Assembly: GCF_018873765.1 (NCBI RefSeq)
Contig: NC_057924.1
Location: 6,386,001-6,450,000, forward strand
Direction of reading: 5' to 3'
DNA: 64,000 nucleotides
DNA from: Telopea speciosissima
Lineage: Eukaryota; Streptophyta; Magnoliopsida; Proteales; Proteaceae
Part shown: piece after piece, positions 11,901 to 24,556 of the stretch
Layout of the letters: every line of letters starts with the position of its first letter
How positions within the stretch are numbered: the stretch's first letter is position 1
Notes under the pieces: generated by a model
The model's database searches: none
The model's input: the letters and a program-made list of their open reading frames with translations, nothing else
What the model was told of the DNA's origin: nothing
Position numbers and translations under genes: made by a program

Positions 11901-12640
11901 ACACAGTGGTTGCGAGGTGTACGTACATGCATGTTGTGGAATTGATAATTACAGGATTGCCCTGACCAATCAGGTTTGCTTGAAGTCTTCTGCATCGACA
12001 TCAACACAGGATTGAAATTTAGGAATTATTTTTTAAGAACACTGATTCACCCCCTTCCCAGTGTTAACATGGGATCAACAAACAATAAGTAAAAAGCCTA
12101 TAATAGACTTGAGATTGCAAAAACAATAAATAATAAAAACTATAACATTGAAGTTTGTTAAATAAAAATGATGTAAACCTTCATTTATCAAAAGGAAAAG
12201 AAAAAAAAGACAATAATTGAAGTCTTACTCAACATCCCACACATCAATCAAAAATCACATCCCACAGATCAATCAAAAATCTGTCACACATTAGTCAAAA
12301 ATCTGTAGAAACATAATGATTCTATTTTTACATTTTTCAGTACAACACTATCGAAGTGATCTTCTAAACATAACAGCAAAAAATTGAAGGGTCCACAGAT
12401 TTGAACTCCATGTCATGCAAAAATATAGTGGTGAACTCTATTAAAATTATGCTACATAAAAATAACGAATGCAATACTCCAAGTCATCAATACAGATTAA
12501 TCAATAAGCTTATCACATCCATGCCCAATTATTTATTAATTGTCCCTTTCAAACACCCCAAAAATTCAGACTTCAGATAAAACAAGGGAAACTTTCTGAA
12601 ATTCCAGGATCAATAACTAACAGTTGATACTCAAGTTGGA
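8907..12640. other. Intergenic, no gene recognised
   Basis: The AT-rich spacer downstream of APR. Open frames at 10677-10904 and 11083-11388 have unremarkable composition, no splice context and no recognised domain. No element ends seen. Confidence 0.45.
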
Positions 12641-13429
12641 AAATTGGATAGACAAGCCAGTCCCACTACTCAATTGTCTTCTCTTGGGATTCACTGTTGG
12701 AGCTGGAGGTGCCCATTTGCTGAACTGTGAGGATCCACCACCACCACTTCATCACTATTTCTGTAAGATTCTTTGTTAGAATTGATGTGAGGAGTGAAAT
12801 TATTCTCAAGATTGTTCATATGAACACAATAGTTTCATGAATAATCTTATCACAACCCATTTTCCTTTGTAGCAGCTCCACGGATCACTCTCCATTGAGA
12901 TATTCTACTTATTACTCCAGTCAGTGTTCATACCCTCCCCATTCATGGGTCTAATAAGGCTGCAAAAACAGGGTCATTGTTCAGTTGACAGTTGGCCCAA
13001 TAACTTACCTATGTTATGAAAATACAATCATGTTAGAAGAAGTTACTTGCTCAGATAATTTATGCTTCAAAACTCACATGTACCAATCTTGTTGGAAGCT
13101 ATTCCAGCAAATCAGCTATTATCCGTCACAGGGTATTTTGAGTAGCACTCAAAATAAGTGGGCATGTCCAAATCATAATGGAGCTATAGGTTAATTTTGA
13201 GTCTAATTTGACTTATATTGCTACCAATCAATATAATGCTTTGAGAACTAGTTGGAAAGTCCAATTCTATTTCACAAACTTGGACCATTGAAGAGAAAGG
13301 GGGGAGAGCTTCTCAACCTCATACAATAAATTTGAGATGTGGAGCTAAATATGATGGCTTGAACCACAATTACAGGATATGATTTTTTTTTAATTTTTTT
13401 TTTATGAAAGGATATGAATTTTCTTTATT

Positions 13430-13571
13430 GAACATTCTAAACCTGAAGTTACAAAGGTCTTTGGTTTCACGCCATTGTCAAACATGAAAATTAAAGTGAC
13501 CATTCTAAACCTGAAATTACAAAAAGGTCTTTGGTTTCACGCAATTGTCAAACATGAAAATTACAATGACC
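13430..13571. repeat. Tandem duplication of about 70 bp
   Basis: Two adjacent copies share ATTCTAAACCTGAA..TTACAAA, then GGTCTTTGGTTTCACGC.ATTGTCAAACATGAAAATTA. They differ by a few substitutions and a 2-base insertion, so the duplication is fairly recent. Confidence 0.85.
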
Positions 13572-13978
13572 TCTACTAAAATATACTTCTTAGAGAAAAT
13601 ATAGTTCTGAATAAATAAATAAAAAAATAAAAAAAACTGTTCTACTAATGTGAATAAGAATTCAAGCCAACAGAAGCTGAAATCAGTTTACAGGGCAAAT
13701 TTCATTTCATGTATAGTCATGCTCTTGAAACAACAAGAGCAACATAAACTCACTCACCTTCTTGAAGTTAGAAGGATGTGAAGAATGGCAAGCTGGTCCA
13801 ATCTCCTGATCAAGAAAGGAAAATCCTACTCTTTTTTATCTAAAATAGAACCACCATAAGGTCTGACTAGAACCCAAGTTTTGGTAATGTTTACAAGACA
13901 AGTTTCTAGAAGAAAAGATTGGGATTTATACAAATTATTAAACAAAGTTATCAGCAGCTGAATTATAATACACTACCT

Positions 13979-14125
13979 AAAATCAGGTTTGTACATTTTT
14001 CTATTCAGCCTGTTGTGTGGCAGTGTTGGATCCTGGTGAACTGAAAACCTTACCATCCCAATAAACTAGGTTTCGTACATTTGTTTATTCAGCCTGTAGA
14101 GTTGCAGTGTTGGATCAATGGTTCA
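13979..14125. repeat. Tandem duplication of about 84 bp
   Basis: Two copies share AGGTTT.GTACATTT, then TATTCAGCCTGT and GCAGTGTTGGATC. They are more diverged than the duplication at 13430. Confidence 0.7.
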
Positions 14126-15522
14126 CATCATCCATCCCCACTTCACCTGATTGAAATTGCTTGAGGTGGTGCTCTGTTTGAATTCCATTGAAATGACCCA
14201 TAAATAATTGGACTCCATATTCCTAGAAATAACAAACCTTCAAGGATGGCATTATGTCCAAATTACTACTTGTGGCATTTAATTAGAAAAAAACCACAAA
14301 CGACAAAGGCAAAAAACTCACACAGAGAGGCATTCTGTTGTCCAATCAAATCTAAACTGGATCGATTTCTGTCATGAAACACAATTAAATTGATTCCTAT
14401 TTCCTACAGAGTACAAGAATAACGAGAGAGAACTTTGCCCCAATCCAATACCTACTACCATGACCTGAGCATTTCATGCACACTAACACCACTGGTTGAT
14501 AAATGATTCATGCGGAGAACCTAAGTGTAGTATCAAGTGAAAACATCAAAAACTGAGTTTAAGCTTTTACAAGTTGTGATGCCAATGCATCAGAATTAGA
14601 GAACAATCAAAGCTCAAACTCCACCATCTTACTGTAATAAAAGGAAAATTATAGTTGTAACTCTCCGGACACCTAACCTAGCCAGAAAAGGTACACATTG
14701 GCTATGGGCATAAACTACACCACTCAAGTTAAGATTCTTTTTTAAATAAACTAATGAAATATGACTATGAAGTACGAACAATCTGCCAGGAAATTACATT
14801 ATTTCCAGACTGTTGTTGGAATCATTTTGATTTTTGAGTCTTTAAATTGTAAGTCTTAACGCCAATATTGGAACCAGTATTATTTGCTTCCAGCTTCTTC
14901 CATTGAATAATTACAAATCCTTAGAATTCGCCAATATTCTTCCTCAAACAAAATATATCGGTAAGAACATGGGATCAGTTCCCATGGTGATAATGTAATA
15001 AGAACATAGAAATGCAACAGCAATTAGGAAGAAAAGAAGTATACCTCACAAAATCAATAAAATGAAAACTAATATCAATTGTGATAACATGTCACTCGTA
15101 TCAGAATTCTATTGACCGCACAGAGAACAACAGAGATGTAAAAGCAACAACGACAGTAGATATCAAGGGAAGCGAAGCAACTCAGAAACTGTAGGAAAGG
15201 AACAAGCGAAGGAAATCAACCATAAATATTGTAGTGCCATGTATGTTGATATCATCATCAACCAAGGTAAACATGAACTCCAATACCAATCAAGAAGATG
15301 CAGATGAGTGCAAAGTAGAGAACGGAGTGAACCAGAATCGATACCTCATTGGTTTGGAAGTTTTTGAACTCGATGAAACGGTTCCAACAACGAACCTGGA
15401 TTAGCAAATCCGGCAATAACAACACGAACAGCCGAACAGTGGTCCCTAATGTTCTTAACAATGCCGAGAACACTCTTCATTACTTCTTCCCTGTTGAGAT
15501 GATCATCTCCATGAGAAGACAT

Positions 15523-16950
15523 TGATCGAATGGAGTTGTAGAGACTCCATGGCAGCGACTTAATCGATAGAGTACAACTCAAACTGGAACTCGAATGTGC
15601 GAAGATTCTAAACTCTAGAAGCCCTCTCTCTCTAAGCCTCACTCTTTTCCTTATTTTTTTTTCGAGGACTCGTATCGAGCAAAGCCCGACATTTTCAAGG
15701 GATGATTTTATGAACAAATTGAGAGAAATTTTTTTCATGACCTTAGAATAATTTGTACGAGGGAATATTTTACCAAGGGCCATCCATTTCCTGAAAAATG
15801 ATGATTGAATTTCGGAGAAGGAAACATTAAACTCCTAGGCATATGCCAACGAGCGAATGGAACTCTATTTTTAGTCACAAGTTTATGCAAATTAAGAATG
15901 CAAGATTGGAAGTTGGATTTTTTTGGGGTGAATTTCAAGTTGTAAATGTAGGCATATCATATGAACAGAACATTTAAGTCTTTTTATATTCAAAGATTTA
16001 GGCATGTTGAGAATGGAAGATTGTTGTGCATTGCTGTTGCATTTACTTTCTATTCTGAGGGCTCCCCAAGTTCTCATCCTTGAGGTTTCTACTTGTTGTC
16101 AATTCACGGTATTGCTAAATGTTAATGAAGAAGTTGGGTTCTTTGAAAAATGATTGTATACTTTGCAGAGTTTTTGTTGGTTATGGGGACTAAAAAATGA
16201 AGATAGGACTCAAAGCATTGAAACCATCATTTGTTTCGAGGAAGCCCTAAAGGGTCTTTGGTGAGATTAACATTGAACATGACAATGGAATTTTGGCTAC
16301 TATTGCCGATGCATTTATAAAGTATTTTTTCAAGGAAAAGGAAAGATGGTAGAACGAGAATGGGAATGCCTTGTCTCAGCTGCATGTTTGTAGTAGGGAA
16401 AATTTTAAGAGTTCCAATAATAAAATGCAACAAGGGAGTGAAATCAATCGTCAAGCTGAGAGTAGAGTTTGTTGTCCTACTCATATACTGGTATAATTAG
16501 TTCAACGGGGCCTAGTCTTTGACCAATTCATTTCAACCCACAACCATAACCTCGTGGTGGCACCCAAGGAAACATATCAACTTTGATAACATCAATGGTT
16601 GTCTGACTTGGTTGTATAGATTGCAACCATTCTAGATGATTGTGGAATTCATCCGACAACTATTTATGAAGTTGCGAATATTACATCAAGTGGGACCTCT
16701 AAGGTGGGTTTTCCAGAGTTGGCATTTAAGAACTTTATGAAAAGGCAAACTCAAAAGTTTTTTGGTATGAATTAAAAAAAGTTGTTGAAATATTTATACC
16801 ACTCCAAAATATGTGACCCCAAATTTTTCGCAAAATTAACACATATATGATGGTACTGTGTGGGGTATCTTTCGGGTTGATGAGCAAGCTAGGGTTGTAT
16901 ATCGTTTATTTGAAATGTTCTAGTATTTGATACAATATATATAGAGAGAA
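15523..16950. other. Intergenic, nothing recognised
   Basis: Spacer between the unassigned exons and the microsatellite. Minus-strand open frames run through 15523-15783 in frame with the ATG at 15522, but the upstream methionine at 15783 lies in ordinary AT-rich DNA and gives no recognisable leader. Nothing else supported. Confidence 0.4.
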
Positions 16951-16953
16951 AGA

Positions 16954-16994
<41 letters not shown>

Positions 16995-16998
16995 AAGA

Positions 16999-17044
<46 letters not shown>
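16951..17044. repeat. Compound microsatellite (AT)n(AG)n, duplicated
   Basis: A unit GAGAAAGAATAT(AT)n followed by AG(AG)n occurs twice in direct succession, followed by a third AG run. Likely unstable in length. Confidence 0.9.
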
Positions 17045-17045
<1 letters not shown>

Positions 17046-17657
17046 ATTAATATCACTTCCCGTTTGGTACTTTTACCAAAGTAAATCACCATGTTTAGAC
17101 TATTCTATTTGGATATCGATTGATAGTTGATGAATTTCCTAAACCTGTGAGTCTGTGACCAAGAATAGAGTTCTATCTTCATCTCACTTAAAGTCCCTTT
17201 ATTGCTTCTTTGAAACAAAGTAATGGTTTCAATGCTTGAGCCCTAATTACGTATATTGAGTCCACATGACCAACAAAAATACGCATATCAGAAAAAAAAA
17301 ATCCAACTTCCTCATTAACAGTGAATGATATATTTTATATGGAGTCAGAAATTAAATAAGCATTTAACCAAACAACATGCCATTTTTCCTTGGGTAAGGT
17401 AAACAAATCCAGGTCAAGTTAAAATAATTCACAGTTTCAGAACCAAATTGGCATATGGGGGTTCATTTTACCTAACACCCCTATACCCTCATAGCTAAAC
17501 CTAATCCATCCTACCACATTACATATAGGGGGGGGGGTTGGTTTATAAAACTCATGTTAGATGTAGAATTACTAGATAAAAATGGTATGAACAATCTTTC
17601 AAAATGAAGGACAAGAATTTCATAAAACACTGCAAAATAATGGTAGAATAAGAAATT

Positions 17658-19973
17658 TTAGAACCTTAGCTTCGCAGCCTTAGGCTTGTTTTGTTGAGCA
17701 ATGACTTCTTCACATTTCATTAGAAATCATCTGCAATGAGTTTCAGACATACGAAGTAATCAACAATCTGTAGATTTTTATCCAATTAGACTATCAAAAG
17801 ACAGGTTCAGACAAAAACTTGTTTTTTTAGCAGTTCAGCTATCAATGTAACAGGAACATATAAAACGTTGTTAAACCATTACCCAAAAGCTGTTGGATAT
17901 GCCTAATAATTATAAACATAAACCAATAAATACAAGAAAATATATTGCAGAAACAATGGAAAGTTATAGAAAACAGCCCCTTGCTGACATTATAGATTAT
18001 CGTCAAACTTATAGCTCTGCAAAAACTGCTTTGGAAGCAAGATAATAAAGTGAGATCACTGAGAACAGTTCATTGAAAGGAGAAGAGAACCCTTAGTAAC
18101 CTTGCAAGTTGTAATTCTCTCCTTCTCAACAAATGGTTGATAGATTTGAGAACTCATTCTTGAAAAGGAAATAAAAGAGGCAAACGCCTAAAAAGCTTGA
18201 AAAGGAAATAAAAGACAAACAATGTCATTCAAACTTTCCTGTTTTGAATGAACTTGATAGGTTTGAAACTTCAGTGAACAAATATAAATTATTTCAAAGA
18301 GAAACAAAATTTTGAAAATGATGTTCATTAGGAGATCCCTGAGTTGCAGAGAGCCTTCCCCAGAAATTTAATCATGGAAAATGAACCATTTCTAGTAACG
18401 TGGCCTCTAAGATATGAGTTAAGGCAGGATTATGTGTGTACATCACAGGCTCAACTTCTAAGAGATGCTTTAGTAGTGATTTCCTTTTTTTGGCGGATGC
18501 CTCACATCCTACCTCTTAAAACAACATACACCTTGTTTCGCATGTTCAGTAACTGTGAGCAACAAGATCATCAATGAGATCTGCAGTAAAGATGATGAAT
18601 GAGAACTCAACATAATTCATGTTGATAAATACCAAACACTAAAACAAAATAGAAACTTTTCATCCCTCAGTTCTCATAAAACCAATTTGCACTGACCAAG
18701 TATCATGACAAACATAAACATATACATGTTGATAAATCCATACTTTACATTTCATATTGTCAACATCCCAATTAATTATCCAACAACATAACTAAACTCA
18801 ATCTTATACAATTTAGAGACCCTAAAAAGAATTCAAGTCCATCAATCCTTAAAAAGAAAGCAGGAGAGCCTAAAACAAAGCTCTAGTGTAAGCTCCCTTG
18901 GGATTAAGTTTCACAACTAGCACTGTACGGGCCCAAGTATTTTTGGATAAAACTGCTACCAAAGAGCATTTTCAAATCTAATATGGCTTTAAATAATTTA
19001 ACCTAACTCTTAGCCAAGAAACAGTTGAAGATCTGCTGTAACATGGTCATACCGCCACTTAAACAGGATCATGAGAATACAAAGACTGTTAACGCAAACA
19101 CCAAGAAACATGAAGAAACAAAATAGATTCAAACAAGGATGACATAGGGATTTAACATGGTTCAAACATCAATTAGATGTGTTACATCAAGCTGAAAATG
19201 ATTTACTATGTGATGGAAGAAAAATTCAATGGAGATCTCTCAAGAGCACTAAAGGTTACAGCAAGAAAGAAAACCCTAACACGAAATTGCTCAAATCTCA
19301 TTTCTCTCTCTGGCTTACACAACAAGACAATAAAACAAGGTAATACTCCTCAAAGTGATTCAATTCATTTGCCAAAAAAATGTCGGAGTGGGGAAAACTT
19401 TGAAACGGGTATAAAAATTCAAGACACACATAACAAAGACATGAAGAAACAAGAAAAAACTTTGAAGAACACTATATGTTCAAAAAAAGAGAAAAAGATG
19501 TTGGTATTCCAGCACCAAAACAAGAAAAATTTTGAAATAACAATACATCTTTGTATTGTTCACAATGGTACTCCAGAACTTAAAACCAGGCAAATTGATT
19601 CATAAATATAAGCTAAATCGAATCATGGATCATAATCACAAATAAATAGACAATGTAGCATTCCTTTCTATAAATGTGATTAAGCTTATTCAGTACCGTA
19701 TATGGGTTTCCTACTTTCCTTAAGGTCATGAAGTATTCCAAATTATTAGAACTAGAGGAATAATCAAAACCAATGAAAAAATCTAACATGGAAAAATCAA
19801 ATGGTTGATTTGGATGGACCACACACCTGAACATATGTGTTTGCACTTTGCAGCATGTATGCTATATACATATCCGATTCCTCAGCTTTCAAATACCCCA
19901 GACTGAATTGAAATCCACGAAACAATATTTCAGTAAGAGGCATATTGTCGAAAAATCTTTGTGCCATTTCCAT
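17658..19973 (-). other. Unassigned coding-like locus, first exon and possible last exon
   Basis: Not recognised. The minus-strand exon 19827-19973 begins with an ATG in good context (AATCCATGG) and runs 49 codons, MEMAQRFFDNMP... to ...LQSANTYVQ, ending exactly at a GTGTGT donor. Its amino-acid make-up looks like real protein. About 2.1 kb downstream, 17658-17726 reads FLMKCEEVIAQQNKPK...KLRF and a stop after an acceptor-like TTGCAG, although the frame is blocked by a TGA just inside that acceptor. Another acceptor near 18582 leads to LIDDLVAHSY and a stop in one phase. Which pieces belong together cannot be settled by eye. Confidence 0.35.
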
Positions 19974-20319
19974 GGATTGCGTTCTCGGCTGGAAGTGGGT
20001 GGGTAAGAGACTAAAAGAGTTAGAAAGTTGGAGGGAGGGGAAAGGTCGTGTGGGTAAATAAGGGACGAAAGAGGGATTATCAATTATGGGGAGGAGCGAG
20101 AGGGCGAAGAGTATCGTTTCAGATTACTTATTTTTTCTTTTTTGGTAAGAGTTTGAGATTACTGAAGATACAGTAAAATAAGAGGAGAATCCACCGTGGG
20201 TTGGATTGAGCTCCTCGCCTTTGAGGGCATCCGACGGCTGGGTATCACACACACATCCCAATGGTTGATTGGACACATGCTGAGATAGCATAACATTGGG
20301 CACTCATTGTGCAGTACCC

Positions 20320-20440
20320 TCCAAGGAGAGGAGCCGAATCCCCATGGGTTTTGCTTGGCTGGTGTAAGATGATGGGCTTCAGTCAACTGGTCAAGGAGTC
20401 CCCGGTTCAAGTCCTCACAAATGAAGCATTACATAGGGTG
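20320..20440 (+). mobile_element. Possible tRNA-derived SINE
   Basis: CCGGTTCAAGTCC near 20402 matches the Pol III B box exactly, with a weak A-box-like TGGCTGGTGTAAG about 40 bases upstream. No other SINE family feature is recognised, and chance is possible. Confidence 0.35.
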
Positions 20441-20472
20441 GGGTAGGCTTCGTGTAAGCGTATTTTTTCAAT

Positions 20473-20630
20473 TCACTGTCCCCTCCAATTCCTTCAATTC
20501 CTCACATGGGGCAAAAATGATCACTTTACCCCTTGCCTAAAAACATTGCCCAAGGTGGAATCTACTTCCCCTATTAGAGAAATTGAAGGTATTGGAGATG
20601 CCCACGAATTGGAGGTGATAATTATTCATT
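20473..20630. mobile_element. MITE, family C
   Basis: The left end has TCCCCTCCAATTCC and the right end CGAATTGGAGGTGATAATTA, which pair as inverted repeats; the interior keeps CACATGGGGCAAAAATGATCA. It shares both ends with the element at 37351-37527. Confidence 0.6.
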
Positions 20631-22127
20631 TTTTCCTTAGGCCTGTAAACCCGGACAGTTTCAAGGGTTTCATTATTACCAAAAAAGAACAAAAGAGGAA
20701 TTCCACCATTCGTAATCTCCTTTAATTCTTAAAGCCTCACAAAGGGTTGATTACAAAAATTTCTATTTATAAGTTTGAAATATTTGACATCCTTTCCTTT
20801 AATTTTCCTTGCAACCAACGGTATCCTATATGTACGTCATTTTCCTTAGCCTACCGGCCTACCCTAGATGTGTCAAAATAGAGGCCAATTTGAAAAAAAA
20901 CGATTGGACCTACCAAAACGAAATTGACCAGACCGAATTTTCTCCTCAATTCGATGTTGGTTTTGGTTCTTAAAAATTAGTGAAAATCGAAATCGACTAA
21001 ACTAATTAATAAGACCGATCAAATCAACGGAATAGACCAAAATCAGGAATAACTGATAAAAATGAAAAAAAACAAACATTTTGTCTTTTAATATCATTGG
21101 TTTAAACGAGTCACCCGAGTCTACTCAAAAAATTGCAAAACCTCGTTATGAGTAGTGTAGACTCGATTATTATAAAAAATGACCAAGATTTGAGTTATTA
21201 TAAACTCAGTATTTATGTATGAGTCAAACGAAACTCAATGCAAACAATCGCTAGTTCGATTGACTAGAAGCATTGCAAGTTGGTGCATACCCCCCATGAG
21301 GTTGGACTTTCTTGGATTACATATTATGCCAAAAAATAAGTCACCTTTCTTCCCCTCCCCCCTTAATTGTAGACTGTGGGTGACCAGAAAAAAACGAAAC
21401 TCGATGATTCAGACCAAAGTCAAAACAAGGGCGTGGTTTTGTTCATAGAAAAGTGTATAAATTACTACTTCATAAAAATTTAATAATGAGTATTAATAAT
21501 AATCAATACTTTCCTATGCAAAAGTCTAAAGATTGGTAGGACCAAATTATATATTAATGCATGTATTCACCATTCACAATTAATAATGAATATTAATGAT
21601 AATCTTTTGGTTATTTTCGGAAAATGAGGCATTTAATGTCCGTCAACTATCTTTTTAATTGTGAAAAGTTCAAAGTCTTACCCATTCTTGGTATTATATA
21701 TATTAATTATTAAATATTAGGGGAAGTTTGCATATACGGCCATGTATGCATACACCATCGTATCCCCTCTCACAAAAAGTTGGAAAAGTCATAAATTTCC
21801 ACCCATTAATTAATGCCTTGAGAGCCCCACCCCTCTCACATACACGGCTTACATAGTCGGGTATGAAAATTTTTCCCTTAAATATATTTTAAAAAAAATT
21901 TTGCCTTGACCAGGTTTGACTCGTTTATGTCAGCATGTTTTGAGAAATACTAGTAGAGTAAAAAAAACTTGATTTTCCAACTATTTGATACGTGAAAACG
22001 AAAACAATTTGATAAATAACGTTAAGAGAAATCAATAAGGTCGTACCAAAAAAAAGAGAAACCGATAAGGGACCAAAATCATCAAAGTCGATCGGATTGA
22101 TAAGTTATTAATTGTAATTTTAATTTT
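20631..22127. other. Intergenic with degenerate repeats
   Basis: 20865-21090 is a monotonous Asn/Lys-codon-like stretch (CGAAAT, CCAAAACG and similar words) typical of decayed hAT-type MITEs whose ends read GTGTCAAA. 21720-21880 has weak family A-like inverted ends. No gene. Confidence 0.4.
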
Positions 22128-22290
22128 GGGAAAAGGCCGGCATACCTAGGGTGCCTAGCTTGTGTTTTACTCTCTCCTCCCTTTTTGGAAAAGACCCCTC
22201 TGCCCTTCGATGTCTAGCCATATCATATGGGTGGTGTACATCGCTAACTTACTGAAAGTTGGTGGCATACCAACCCTCTCCCTTTACTTT
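22128..22290. mobile_element. Diverged MITE, family A-like
   Basis: Begins GGGAAAAGGCCGGCATACC and ends GGCATACCAACCCTCTCCC, with a CTCTCCTCCC core. The arms are poorly conserved, so this is a tentative assignment. Confidence 0.4.
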
Positions 22291-24300
22291 CTATAGATCA
22301 AATTCTTATTGGTTCAAAACCAGACAAAAAAGATATATAGGACCGAGTTTCCCTCCACCCACAGTGAATGGGTTCCCATTCATCAAGGGGTGTGAGATGG
22401 CGAGAATGAGTATCGAGAGGGTATTTTGAAATATACTAAAACCCTGGGAGGAGTTTGTGATCCCTAAGGTGGTGGGTGAACCGTCCCCTACCGGTGGAGG
22501 AAAACTCTTTCCAAAAAAGATGTATTGAAATTGAAAAAACTATTCAAATTTGACATCCTTACCCCACCGGCTCACCCAAAAGAAATTACCAGGAAAAAGT
22601 TTCCATGCTTTGCCATACCTAGTGTTTACATTGATCAAATAAACAAGGAAGAATAATAAGTATGGGATCATTTCTAAAGTTTATTTTAGTTAAAGTGGAT
22701 GCTTAATCTACCTGATAAAACTACAGTGGGCCCAAAATCCTTTTAACTATTTCCAATCAATGCCTTAGTGACAAGTGGTCGGGTATCAAATGGCCATTGT
22801 TTTTTATTGTTTTGGTAGAATCAAATGGCCATTGTTAGCTAAAAGGAATGCGTGAGGCAGAGAAAACGTGAATTAAAATACGATATATTTACCAAAGTAC
22901 CCCCTCGCGGTCTCACACTCTCACCTGATACAATTTGCCGGTCCAAACTGGTTGGATCGGATCCAAAACCCATTCGGGCCAGACCCGAGATTTTGCCTTA
23001 CTTACCAATTACCCATCTGTCGGCGGCTAAAGTCGAAAGCTACACTGCACATGGCTCAGTTCAGCTTTCCTTCTGTAAATAGTTTTGAGTTGAGGGTGTT
23101 TTGGTAATCTCAAAAGAAATTTCATAGAAATTCCCTGGCTGGCTTGTACGAGGCACCAGACACCAGTGGAGTGTGACAGCCTGTAAATGCAGCCGATTCT
23201 TTCAAAGTGGCCAACAAGTAATGACGATTAGACCAGGATTTTAAAACCCGGAATCGGCTTCCAAATCAGGTCTAATCATGGTTTTAAAAGCCAGAATTGG
23301 CTTCCAAATCGGGTCCAACCAGGGTTTCAACAATCGGGATTGGATCTGCGTGGATCATGATCCAACCGGTCCATAAGCCATTTCTAGGGTTAGGGTAGAA
23401 TCTGACAGATTACATACCAGAATTGGAGTCAAATAGAAATCAATCAGACTCAATCCAGATCTTGTTTCCAAGTTTTGCATCTTTGGGTCCAAAGGTCTAA
23501 GCTCATTGAGTATGTTGGCCTCGGACTGTTGGATGTCCGAGCTGTCACATGTCGACATTTCCACTTAGTACTATCGAGCTTTAGGAATTGGGGAGGATAA
23601 TAATCCATCCATCATTGCCCATTTGCATGGCCATTGTGCCAAACATGGAGGCCAATGAGAGTGCGAACACAAGCATTTAACTAGGGGGCAGAGTGATCAT
23701 TTCATGACACCATGTGTTTGAGCATAGGGGGTGATCTTGGCAATGTTTTTTTTTCCTAATTATCGGACCATTTTACTTGGGAATAGGTATTGATACAATC
23801 AATCCGGTATCGATCACCCGTAATGACAGTAGTACCCTGAAAGATGGAAATGACTAGAAATGTGGCGATCATTTTGTCCACCCCTGTGTCTGGGCGTAGG
23901 AATAGTGTGTAATGCACAACAGGGTGGCGTTCTCTTTCAATAAAAAAAGAATAATCCCCACTGCTTTGAAAACCTACCTCGTTAGCGTAAGCGTGTGACA
24001 CAGTCCAGTTTTTTCATTTTGGTCCGTCACGAAAATGCCAAAAATGAAGTCTGACGACTGCAGGACTATGAACTCGCACCAAAAAAAGGTCTGACTATGA
24101 ACGATTTACCCAAAATGGTCACATAGAGATTTCCAGCTTCCTCTCATGCTGTCGGCCCTCGAGGGCTATTATGGAACTTCAATAGAGGAGAAAGTCGTAA
24201 AATTCCGATACTCCCAGAGCCAAAGTTGGAAGAAATTAATGGAAGCAAATCAATTGTCTTAACTACTAACAGGACTCACTCTTTTACTCCACACCCTTCC
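22291..24300. other. Intergenic with small repeats
   Basis: 23224-23350 holds three loose copies of TTTTAAAA.CC.GAATCGGCTTCCAAATC. 23640-23940 has family B words (GGCGTAGGAATAGTGTG, GGGTGGCGTTCTCTTTC), remains of one or two MITEs. No gene supported. Confidence 0.45.
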
Positions 24301-24556
24301 AACTCTTCAAGGCCGCGGATCTAGTAAAGCTTCTTCAGAGTTCAGACACTGGTTTTTGCTGCTAAAGTTCCCACTTAGATCTCGTGGTCCTCTCTCTGTC
24401 TCTCGTGTTTCATGATTTCTTTCATGTTTCAACTTGGAAGAGCTTCAGCGAGGAGAAAAAACGAAGATTTTGGAAGATAATGCAAGGTTCTACCGATGAA
24501 ACAGAGGAAGCAGACGAAGAACTAAAGCTGTTTCTTCTCTTTAATAAATTAGTTCA
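24301..24556 (+). promoter_or_regulatory. Probable 5' leader of the GH17 gene
   Basis: Pyrimidine-rich and GA-rich sequence runs up to the ATG at 24557 (context TTCAATGGC). An upstream ATG at 24480 (ATAATGCAAGG) could start a short upstream frame. The transcription start cannot be placed. Confidence 0.3.

Larger units (their letters stand above)
12719..15522 (-). other. Unassigned coding-like exons, possible gene or decayed gene
   Basis: Not recognised. On the minus strand an ATG at 15522 opens 42 codons beginning MSSHGDDHLNREEV and ending ...IAGFANP before a possible donor after 15396. A 48-base exon-like piece near 13759-13806 lies between TTGATCAG and GTGAGTG and reads in frame (EIGPACHSSHPSNFKK). 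A last open stretch ends at about 12719 with ...VVVVDPHSSANGHLQLQQ and a stop. A piece near 14155-14226 begins MESNYLWVIS and ends before GTGAAG. Stretches between 12.8 and 13.2 kb read as coding only across several stop codons. It may be a real gene whose exons I cannot join, a non-coding transcript or a decayed gene. No function is offered. Confidence 0.3.

Noticed and set aside
19177-19605. 142-codon plus-strand frame as a gene
   Set aside because: Lys-rich chance frame in A-rich DNA, possibly antisense to the unassigned minus-strand locus; no conserved motif.
20159-20410. 83-codon minus-strand frame as a gene
   Set aside because: It overlaps the SINE-like B-box sequence and has no splice or start context.
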